Positions 54,314 through 64,000 of a DNA stretch of 64,000 bases are shown here, one piece after another (positions within the stretch are counted from its first letter, which is position 1; each line of letters opens with the position of its first letter). The translations under genes were made by a program, and so were the position numbers. Source of the DNA: Paraspadella gotoi (taxonomy: Eukaryota > Chaetognatha); assembly GCA_051294375.1 (NCBI GenBank), contig CM119268.1, positions 14,529,396 through 14,593,395 of the forward strand, given 5' to 3'. The notes below the pieces were generated by a model. That model did no database searches, was not told the origin of the DNA, and worked only from the letters and a program-made list of their open reading frames with translations.

Positions 54314-57300
54314 TCAAATTAAAAGTTGCCAACAAATATTTGAGAAAGGACAGTGGTCAGATAAGTGAGGACAGCTTCAGTGAAGTTGTTTAAATAAAAT
54401 TAAAAACTCTCTACTTTGTAAACAAGATTCAATTCTAAAAGTTTATTCTTTAGTAAATTTATATTTTCCCCTAACGAAATTCACCTGAGAAGAGCGGCTT
54501 CGGCCCAGGCGCGTCCCCGTCGGCCCCCGACGTTTCCACGGCAACCGAACCCTCGTGCAGGTTGTTAATCTGATCGCTAACTCTATTAGGGTGGTTATTG
54601 CGGTCGGCCGCGGACTCGGCCAAAACAGGGACAGCAGTGGCGTTAATAGATATGGTGCCGATAGAGCGAGAAGCGGAAGAAGCCGCGGCGGCGGCGACGA
54701 GCCGTTGTTCATTTGTCGAAACACTGCGGTTAGTAGCGTCCCCGAACCGCGCGGCGGAGCTAGGGGTCTCGTTTGCCGAGTCCGACGAGCCGCGGCTCTC
54801 GTCGGATTGCAAAAGATCATCGCTTTCACCTGTATTCGGTTCGCTGGTGGGAACCTCGACCGTGGGTTCCGTGATTGGGGGAAGGTTGGGGATCAGGCAT
54901 TGATCCAGACCGACGTTGACGCGGGAACTGGGCGGCCCGACGGCAAAGTCGATGAATCTTGTCGGAAAGAGGTAATATTACTATCACGAGCCAAATTCAC
55001 CAAAGACTTTTACAAATTGTAATGCTTACTTGTCATTGATATTAACATCGGCCAAGCATCCCTTGAAACGTTTAGTGGTTGGAACGTTGTCGGGATTTAG
55101 CCGGTAGGACAAGGGCACGCCGCCGAAGTACATGGCCTTCGTCTTGATCTTTGGCTTTTGACGCAAGTCGACCTGATAGAATAAGAGGGAAAACGAGAAA
55201 AAATGATAAATCCCGTTAAAAATATAATTTCGGACTTAAATTAGGATATTAACCTCGATCTTGTCGTCCACTCGATCGTCGAACGTGACCGACAGCTTCT
55301 TCTTCCGCAGAGAGACGGTCACGTGATGCCAGAACCCATCGCTGAATCCCGCGCGAGCCGCTTCGCTGACGGTGGTGTCCACAGCGACGGAGCTGCCACG
55401 CGAAGGCTCTAGCACCACGTGGATTTGTCCGTCAACGAGACCGATGGCCAGAGACTGTTTTGAAAAGACGAATGGGTTAAAAAAAACAACCTCAATTTAA
55501 AACGAGAAGACGAGAGAAACAACTTCATTTCATCTACCTGATCTTGGTTCTCACTGGCGGAATAGACCAAGAGCCCGTCGTCCTCGACCGTGCGGAACTT
55601 GAAGCCAAAGTCGAAGCCGTTAAAGTCGCGCGGAGGCACCATCGCGATGTAGCCCTCGTCGCCGTGCTTCTTGAAGGTCGCTAGGGACACGTCCTGAGAG
55701 GTTAGCGAAATAAAGAAACATCGGTGAGGCAAAAGCTACATTATCGTACGAGTGGGACAAAAAAAGCATGCCGCGAAAATTAGCCAAACCAGTGTATGAT
55801 TTAACCTGTTACATTTAACTGTATTTAGAGAGAAAAATATCTTGGGTAAAGTCATTTTTACTGTTGGCGTTAATTCATCATAGCGAAAACAATAAAATAA
55901 AATAGTTCCCTTTATCCATTTTTATTGATAACGCGATCAATCATTAAAAATCCTGCAGAATCATCAAATTTTTAGCGGAAAACAGAGCGAAGAGTCTAGC
56001 AAATAACTCGCTACATGCTTTTAATATCCTCGGCGATATGAAGTACAATAAAAGCGGATTAAAAAAAAAACAATAACTTTCGCGTAATGCGGAGCGTTAA
56101 AAAATTTTCGCTCCAAAATGAAGCGACGGTTTAAAATCGTGCCAAGATAGTATCGTCGATACGGAAGAAGTTGGGACTGAGGTACTGAGGTAGCAGTAAA
56201 AGTGAAGTTTTGAGATAGAAAGATAGAGAGTAAAGATAAAGTGACAAAAATGCGGCGTGGATTAGTACCTAAGGGGAAAAAAGGCAAGGAAAGCTGCTCC
56301 GAGAAAAGCTTTATCTCTTTGAAAAGAAAATAGCCTTTCATAGAGAATGATTCAATTTTTCTTTACGTTTAGTTAGAGAAAAAAAACAAAGACTGCTGTC
56401 TTTCGCGATTTGGTGAAAATGGGGAGGGGGTTTCGTATCTCTCTCTCTCTCAGAGATGAAAAAGAGAAAAACGGGAATACGAAGAAAAATCGCTTCATTT
56501 CAATTTCTCAAAAAAAAAAAAAAAGACATGACAGGTCAAAACTTCCGTGACATGCCGTTTTAAGTATTCTCCGGAGATGTCATGCCAAACTCTCGTGGTT
56601 TGACATGACAAGTCATCAAACGCGGACGTACCGAGAAATGGGGCGCCACGCAATGGGCACCGGCTCTCATCCATTGCAATTGAGACACTTTTTTTTGTGT
56701 TCGTGTGTGCGTATTTTAAATGTGAAATTTTTGTTATGACACGAAAATCGAGTTATAAAGATTATTTTTCAATTGAACCAAAAAACTGTCAACGCGAGAA
56801 CGTCATCGTTAATATATGATAGAAACTGATGTTAGTGTTTGTATAACTACTCCGATTCTTGAATACATACGTACGTATACGGAAACATTATAACAACAAA
56901 CGGGGGAATAATAGAATAAGAAGAAACAAGTCGGTCTACTCACCATATTCATCACCCCCGACAACCCCCCCACGCTCCCAAAACTCCTCACCGAGAAGGA
57001 GCATCCCTCGATGATCCCGCGGGCCTCCTCGTTGTCCTTGAGCTTTCTCAACGCCGTCCCCAATATGACGCCCTGGATGCAACCGTGGAATCCGGCCGAC
57101 GTCACTTCCGGTCGCCGGTGATCCATCTTGACTCCGCCGATCATGACCTCGTCGGTGATGGAGAGTTCCTTCATGTTGCCGGGCGCCATGCCTGTCGCCT
57201 CTGCGGAATGAGCAAAACGAATTTATTCATTAGAAACTTTCTAAAAACTTTATTTTTACGTGAGTTAAACGAAGTTTATTCCGTAAATCTTTTAAAAAAA

Positions 57301-60300
57301 CAACCCAAATATTTAAAAAAATTTAAGTTAAAGGGGAAAACTAACTAGTAACGATTAGCATTTACGTTCGGTAATATTCTTTAATTGAGGCACTTTAACC
57401 ATATGGCCGAGCGAGAAACACCGAAAATTTGGGTTCAAAAAGGAGGCGAGCGCCTCGGAAACTGTTTTTTTCTCCTGCCGCTCGTGCGTGCATAAAAACT
57501 GGGCTGGGAGTAACCGTAAAAATCAGCGCACGTGCGCAACCTGCTGCACACCGGAGCAGCAACTTTTCAGGAGCGAACGGGATGTATTCTCGATCCCAAC
57601 TTATCTTTCGAGGGGTTAACCTTTGCCACCGTGGATCCTCGATATATGACCTCGAGGTCAATTTTTTTTATTTTCATAAAAAACCAAATGAATATCACTT
57701 GGGGATTAAAAAAAAAAATACATCGGATTCCGATTTCAAGTAAGAATCTGCAAAGCTCGCGATTCCCTTAAGAATCCAGACAAGTTATGGAGCCAACAAA
57801 AACTGTGTCCTTCATATAAAATGCAATGAAATCCCGCAAAACCGAATAAAAAATCTAGTGGTTCCCACTGGAATCCAAAGAAAATCCCCTCCCTCCAAAA
57901 ACAATCAAACCGAAACCTTTCAAGCATAAGCGTAGCACTCCACTATTCCCTACCCAGTGTACCCACTCCACTCCACTCCACTCCACTCCACTCCACTCCA
58001 CTCCACTCCACTCCACCTCCCAATAGAAAAAACACACAAATCCCCGCAAGGTTTTCTTTATTTCTTCTCATCGATTCAATTCTCGTTCCCAATCCCCTCA
58101 TCCGATTTCGTCAGTCGGAAGTCCTTCCAAGGTTTTTCTTTCTTTTTCTTTTTCTTTCCTTCTTCCATCTCGAACTCTTCTTTCTCTCATATGTTTTATC
58201 GTTTCCTAAGAGGTTTCTTCGTTTTTCTCTCCGAGCATCGCTTTTCATCCTCCTTTGACTTCCGCGTTCTTCCCTTTCATGAGAGTTTCTTTTTATCCCC
58301 ATTCTTTCCTTTTTTTCCCTCTCTCCTTTTCTTTCCTTTTTGTCTCTCCATTCTTTTCAAAAAAGTTTCAGTCTTTTCAAGCTTATCTCCTTTCACCCGC
58401 AAACCACCATTGTCGTCGTCCTTTTTAAAAAATATTTCCTTTCCTCACATTTTTTTTTGGGGGGGGCGGAGACACATTCTAATATCTTTTTTTTTTCTCA
58501 CTCTTTTATCCACATCATAATCAACGAAAATCTATATTCGAGCGAGAGGCACGTTTTTTTCTTTCGATCTTCCTTTTTCTCCTTTTTTCTCACCGAAAAC
58601 TTAAATCCCCGGCACGTGATAGCAAAAGCTTAACCTCAGACAATGCTTTTTATATCTTAAATCTCTCATCAGGGGCGGAAAAAAAAACCCAAGAAATGTC
58701 GGTCTAAAAAAGGTTAAAACTCTCCCCGGCCTCTCCCCCAAACAAACCACCTTACCCAACTGGTTGTCCACGTGAAGGATTCCAGATTTTTCCCTCCGCT
58801 TAAACTTGACCGAATGCCATTCCCCGTCGTTGAACTTTTTGCCCGCTTTGGGAGAAAGGGTCGCAACTCCTGATCCCAAGTCGTACTGATACAGCAGAGA
58901 TCCGTTCTCCATGGAGAGAGACATGAAGTCTCGCTGTTGGGGGAGAGGGGAATTTTTTTCGCGTGGGGGGTTGAGGTGGAGGAGTTTGGGGGGGGGGTAG
59001 TAGGCGTCCGTGGAGACGAAGAAAGGGAGGAAAGTGAAAGAGGAAAGATGATACATGCGGGTGACGTTCGTTGGAGGAGATCGAAAGAGATTTTATCGGA
59101 AAAGAAAAGGAAAATAGAAGGGAAGGCATGGATAAAGAAGATAGAAAGGAAATAGAAAAAAGGGGGGAAAATAGGAAAGAAGGGAAGGGGGGAAGAGGGA
59201 AAGGTGTAAAAGTTAAAAGAAAACGAAGGAAAAAAATGGAAGGAATGCGAAAGAATTGGAGGGCAAGGAAGGAAAGTGAAAAAGTTCAACAGCGGGACAC
59301 GAGTAAAAAAAAAATATGAAAAGAATAGGGAAAGTAACAAAAAGATGGAATCGGGGTTGAGAAAGTCGATCGGGTGAGGGCCGGGGAAAGGAACAAAATA
59401 TGAATTGAGAATTAAATATTAAGGCGGGCCAAAATGTAAAACTTTTTATAATGAGGAATAATCCAAAATTCTTTTCTCTTTTGATTTTTACTATCATTTT
59501 TTAACTGGTATAACATTGAAGCATTTAATTATTTATCAAAATTTTATTATCTTTAAGGGATACTCTAACATTATTTATATTACAAAACTCTTAGTTTTTA
59601 CTTTGTTCTGCCTTATTGAATATCCGATTCCCTTTTTATATAAAACAAAATGGGGAAAATGAAACTTAGGTCTTTTTCAATATTGTTTTTAAATTTTCAC
59701 AAGATTGACGTCACATTTGATTTAAACATACAGTTGTTTCCCTTTTTCATTTAAATTTATTTTTCTCTGGATGTCGATAATAACATTATGGGGTGTGTGT
59801 GCTATCTTTTTTATATCGTGATCCTTGTTCTATTTTCATAAAGAATTCATTTTTTGAAAAGCTTTTAAAATAAAACCTACTTAAAACACTATGGTGCACT
59901 ATTCCTCTAGATTTTAAAAAATTAGACGAAAAACAAAAGTCCAATTTGTTTTTCGCTAAGACTATAAAAACAAAAAACAAATTAATTCATAAATCAAACA
60001 AAATCGCCTCCTAGTGGGATCCCGAGAGACGTAACAAATGTTCTATTAATATTTTCTATAGGTAAAAAGGGGAAACCACAACAAACCATAAAATAAAAAA
60101 AGAGCAAACGAAGGGGGACATGTTGGAAAAAGGGGGAAAATGTGCTTCTCGGAAGGTGAATTTGGTTCTCGAAATAAAATCGGTCTGGCACAGTTAATCT
60201 TCAAAGTTGGCGAGTGAAATGTCATTTTTCACCGAGTGTGCGATGAAAACTTAACAAAAAAAAAAAAAATAGGGTCGGAGCAGTTTGAATATCGGCACCA

Positions 60301-63300
60301 CCCAGACGCTTCGTGTTAGTTGTGATTTAATTCAGGCAAATTAATCTGCAATCACGATTCAAAGGTTGAAAAAAATTTTTTATTGTTATTTCAAATTTTT
60401 AACTTACTTCGTGACCATCCTACATTTTCAAATTTTTATTTAAAGAAAAAAATGAAATTTGTTGATTAATAAATCCAAAAATAAAAATTAATGTTCCTTC
60501 CCTTCACAAAAAAAAGGTGTTTCATTAATTTTAAATGCGTTTCTATTTATAAATGTGCTACGTAAATCACTTCACCTGTTTATGTTAAAAGCATCTTCAA
60601 ATTAACCCAAGGAACGAAAAATTCAATACAAGAGGATGCTGTTTGTGAACTTATTTCAAATTTCAAGCCTATGAGTGAGTTTGACGGCCATAGCCTTTAC
60701 GTAAATTACGTAATTTACGCACATCGGTTAGTGGTCAAAATATTTTTTTAATCTAAATTATTTTTAACTGGCTATGTCCGATTTTGTGTCCAAATTCTGC
60801 GAGCAATTAACATTTTATAAACGTCAATTATTATTTTCATTGCTTAAGTGTAAAAAGACAAACTAACAAAAAAAACTCCAAATCAAAGTGACAGTGCTAA
60901 ATCAATTCTCGCGTAGGGGCGCCTTCCCGGCATCGTGGCATATTTACATACCACCGACTTTGGGGTAGCAAAAAAAAAAACGGGCGATTTTCAAAGAAAA
61001 AAGATGGGCGGGGAGGGTAAAGCTTTAGAATTGAGATTTGTTGTTTGTCGCGTCATTCAAACATCGAAGCCGTACGAATAGGCAGGCGATGGGGGAAAAA
61101 AATCTTCGAGGCGTTTCATGCCAAAGCGATTACGAAGAACGGGGGGTGATGGCTGCGCAAGTGGGCCGACAGGGTAGCGCGAGGAGGGAGCGGTACTTTC
61201 TGGTGTACACTGTACCAACGCCGCAAGCCAAGTGAAGCAACTTGCTTAGACTTATTGAATGAAGTTTCGTTTTCAATGGTTAGGAGTATTTTAAAATCAC
61301 AATAATATTGATTAAGTTAACAAAAAGAAATTGGCGCAAAACACATTGTCGTATTGACAGCGATAAATTGTCATAAATCCGCGACCACCACCATCACTAC
61401 CACTACCACCACATTTTTAGAGCGAAAACCACCCTAGCGTCGAAACACTCACGTCTTTGCCGACGAAAAAGAGAATTCCGTCCTCGGCGTAGGTGCGGAA
61501 TCGGAGCACCACCTCCGAGCGACGACTCGGTTGAAAGCGGCGTCGGTTGAGAATGATGTAACCGTCTCCCTTGAACTGGACCGAGTCGGAGGAAGACTCG
61601 GGGAAGTCGCTGGGAGGGCGAACAAGGTAAGTCGAGAGCGTAAAGGTGAGGTGAGAGCAGTAGGTGAGTTCGGAAGAGTTGAAAAAAAAAGGCGAGGGAA
61701 AAACGGAGAAAGTCGTAAATTAATCGAGAATTTAAAAAAAAACCCAAAAAAACAAAAAGTTGCCGACGATGGGTTTTAATTACAAGAACACAGTCAATTA
61801 GCTGAAAACTGCATAAGTATGAGAGTAATTAATCTCGTCAATCGTTACAAATAGCTCGTTCTTGAAAGAAGTGGTTATTTTCTGACGCAAAAGACGTCAT
61901 TAGGATAAATCATTAAATTTCTATGATGAAAGATGGTAGTTATATATATTAATTACGTCTGATGAAAGGAGAAAATGGTAAGAAGGGAAAATATGGAGAG
62001 TTGGAGCTGGAAGGAAAAAAAGGAGAAAAAGATTTAAAAGGTGAATCAGAGAACGGAAAAGAAAGAAAAAAGAAAAATAACAGATGAAAAAAGAAAAAAG
62101 CGAAGTGGAGAGTGAAAAAAAAGTCGCGCTAACTGAGAAAAGACTTGTCGTTAATCGCTGCTAATCACTTACTGCCAATCAGATTCCCTGTTGGTCGCGA
62201 GAAAAAATAGAAAGTTATATTTGAGAGAATCTTCGCGTGCAAGATTGGAAAGTACGATGTATAGCGAAAGGATATTAATATTTAAACTGTACCGCAAAGA
62301 TTACGGTTAGTCCCAAATAAAAGTTCTAAACCCATCAAAAGTTTGAAACGCGCGATGCAGGATTAAATGAAAATTTAACTAGTGATAATTACGGTTTTAT
62401 TCTCAAGCAATTTGCATGCGCCTCTTATGAGCATCATGCCTGAAAAATTAAATTATTTATACAAATTTCCTAAAGAAAAATCTCGCGTCGGTTTTTTTTT
62501 TTTTTTTAAAGCGATATCTACGAAATACAGGATAGCCCCCCGTCCAGTCAGGGAAACTCACCCTTCTTGACAGGGAGCCAAGTTTTCGCCCTGCACGAAG
62601 TTCCAGAGTCCGACGGGATACTGAAGGAACTTTAATCTTTCAATGCAGCCGTCAAACCGTCGATTTACAATCTCCCGCGAGATCTGAAAAATGAATGATG
62701 ATAAAATTAGTTACCACGCCTACCGGGCGTCGCATATTTATATTTAAACGACTGAAGAATTACTTATTAATATGCTCTATCCAAACATGACTATGTTCAA
62801 AATCCTAACTCAAAACTTACGATGGACGTAGCAGGGATTCCGCCCACGTAAAGCTTGGTCGTCTGCCGAGGAAGATCGAGCACTCGGGAGTCTCCCTGCG
62901 CTTCGCCCGTCGCCGTCTGAGGTCCCTGGTCCTTTGAGAGCACGATGACTTTTCCGCGATGCTGGTCCCTGTTTGGGAAGTAGAGAAGTGCATCGGATGA
63001 GATCTAAACCAACAAAAAACAGCCAAACGTCCCTACACAACTTGCTCGAGAGTTACCTCTCCGCCCGAACTTGATGCCAGCTTCCATTGGCGAAGTTTTG
63101 TCCGTCGCAGCAGGCGACGGAGGCGGGTCCGCTGCCGAGGTCGTACTTGAAGACCACCTGCCCGTTGTCCAGCTCCAGCGACATCCAATCCTCCTTCCCT
63201 GCGATTTTCGTGCCGTCTGGGCCGAGGTAGAGGAGCAGACCGTTTTTGGAAGTCGTTCTGGGAAAGTAAGAAGTTTGATTGAATGACTGATTGATTTTAT

Positions 63301-63609
63301 TTATTAAAATTATGAATTCCGCTCAATAAATTAAAAAGAGTGACTGATTGATTGATTGAGCAAAGTGGATTGATTGATCATAAAAGATTACATTTTTCTC
63401 CGTCTTTGCCGATCTTACTTGAAGGAAATCTCCATCTTGGATCGAGAGGCCAACGCCTCCAAATTGGGCGTGGTCCTCAGCTGCAGCGTCGTCCTTCGTT
63501 CGAAGGTCATGCCGACCTTGATACGGTTCGAAATCTCCCGCGCCAGTTCGATCTTTTCGCGGAGGGCGGTGATGTTGGGGGCGATCTGGTTGGCCTTCAG
63601 AGTGATGCT
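51998..63609 (-). CDS. Laminin subunit alpha, LG1 to LG4 region with an inserted FN3 domain (5' end beyond window)
   Basis: Secreted basement-membrane laminin alpha chain, C-terminal part. Eighteen exons (minus): 63419-63609, 63057-63257, 62821-62968, 62562-62683, 61453-61609, 58756-58933, 56992-57200, 55538-55693, 55254-55454, 55030-55172, 54485-54957, 53712-53771, 53174-53281, 53003-53096, 52658-52910, 52329-52451, 52165-52254 and 51998-52083. Splice phases are compatible at every join. Order: end of the coiled coil (ANQIAPNITALREKIELARE), LG1 (GLLLYLG, YDLGSG, LYVGG), LG2 (GILFFVG, YDLGSG, FNDGEWHSVK), LG3 (GLLVYSA, FSDGFWHHVTV, MYFGG), a Ser/Thr/Ala-rich hinge of about 150 residues, a complete FN3 domain (VSWEYFVDPGEIITGYRVFY, FRVMALNDYGAGPFSEE), a Gly/Ser linker, and LG4 (GLLFYVSG, FNDGQWHA). 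LG4 and LG5 are completed by 39595-40751. FN3 at this place is not part of the laminin alpha architecture I know. The 56992 donor has a rival at about 56945. Confidence 0.9.
53003..53281 (-). other. FN3-encoding exons within laminin alpha (first two of three)
   Basis: Exons 53174-53281 and 53003-53096 encode the N-terminal half of an FN3 fold: Pro-rich start (PPIKAPTNIGVADG), strand B Trp (EVSWEYF) and strand C (GYRVFYALDDG). The third exon (52658-52910) completes it with VYIFRVMALNDYGAGP. Splice phases 1, 1 and 2 join cleanly to the hinge and LG4 exons. Confidence 0.85.
53782..54484. other. Laminin intron with GA tract
   Basis: Intron between the hinge exon and the short exon 53712-53771. 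It contains a GA run (54239-54313) and a foldback pair: TTTACAAAGTAGAGAGTTTT near 54111 against ACTCTCTACTTTGTAAAC near 54405. The GA run thus lies in the loop of an inverted repeat of about 20 bp arms. No exon seen. Confidence 0.6.
55694..56991. other. 1.3-kb laminin intron
   Basis: No coding signal except a possible extension of the upstream exon to about 56945. Around 56525-56625 short inverted motifs (GACATGACAGGTCAAA against TTTGACATGACA) repeat. Otherwise AT-rich. Confidence 0.5.
57201..58755. other. Laminin intron with CCACT pentanucleotide repeat
   Basis: Contains the (CCACT)n array at 57963-58016 and a long T/C-rich block at 58025-58600. No exon seen. Confidence 0.6.
57963..58016 (+). 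repeat. (CCACT)n pentanucleotide repeat
   Basis: About eleven perfect CCACT units in a laminin intron. Confidence 0.95.
58934..61452. other. 2.5-kb laminin intron
   Basis: No coding signal found. The first 450 bases are purine-rich on the plus strand. A GC-richer patch near 61040-61230 has open frames but no domain or splice support. Confidence 0.5.
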
Positions 63610-64000
63610 CTGTGGGAGAGGAGCGAGTGGTTTGTTAAGTGTCCGAATGGATCGTTTTTACTTCGTGAAAAAAAAATCAAATGATGTTTTAAAAAATTTG
63701 AAAATGATTTTTTCCGTTTGTATATTACTAATAATCAACTGAGGCTTTTTATAAATATTCCGATCATCATCTTTATAATAATAGTATAATTTAAAAATAA
63801 TTTCAAGAAACGATATCATCTAGCTTCATCGCGAAAAAATAAAAAACACCAAAAAACAAAAAAAACTAAGCAGATAACGCCATTATTGGGAGGACAAAAA
63901 AGTGTCAACAAAAAACATTTATGATCCTCGGAGGATAATTGGTTTCCGCTCGATGCAACGAACGGAAAGGATAAAGAAAAACGCAACTCGGATAAACTCA
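63610..64000. other. Right-edge laminin intron
   Basis: AT-rich sequence upstream of the first laminin exon in the window. No exon is visible, so the rest of the gene lies beyond the edge. Confidence 0.6.

Overview
This is an AT-rich metazoan nuclear window, almost certainly from an invertebrate (probably a protostome). The evidence is spliced genes with GT-AG introns, a laminin alpha C-terminus, tandem C2H2 zinc-finger genes, a two-pore potassium channel exon, long (GA)n/(CT)n tracts, and non-autonomous LTR and DNA transposons. I see no bacterial, organellar or viral genes, no complete tRNA or rRNA gene, and no CRISPR array. I cannot name the species. All protein-coding genes found read on the minus strand, except the orphan K+ channel exon.

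Left part (1-31 kb). Four tandem paralogues (called TM4-1 to TM4-4 here) encode a small protein of about 134-146 residues with four membrane segments. Each has four phase-0 coding exons, and exon 1 is always exactly 51 bases. A fifth member lies at 37-38 kb. The family is not one I recognise. Space between and inside these genes is mostly GA/CT microsatellite, a polypyrimidine minisatellite (11.1-11.9 kb) and purine-rich DNA. TM4-3 carries an extra intron that hosts a 735-bp TRIM-type LTR element. A 991-bp terminal-inverted-repeat element with hairpin ends lies at 29.65-30.64 kb.

Middle part (31-52 kb). About 11.3 kb (copy A, 31057-42362) is repeated head-to-tail as a degraded 9.4-kb copy (copy B, 42380-51776). 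Each copy holds two zinc-finger genes, a K2P channel exon, TM4-5, the last five laminin exons and a foldback MITE. Copy B is full of small indels and lacks a second TRIM insertion and a 320-bp tandem repeat found in A. Copy B ends 183 bp before a 25-N gap. This looks like an unmerged second haplotype or raw contig, though a real young duplication is possible.

Right part (52-64 kb). Eighteen exons encode the laminin alpha LG region (end of the coiled coil, LG1-LG3, hinge, LG4 start). The gene continues beyond the right edge. Unexpectedly, a complete fibronectin type III domain is spliced in frame between the LG3-LG4 hinge and LG4. The frame also runs cleanly across the N gap into the laminin exons of either copy.

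Exon boundaries were derived by hand from splice consensus, phase continuity and comparison between paralogues. No transcript or database evidence was available.
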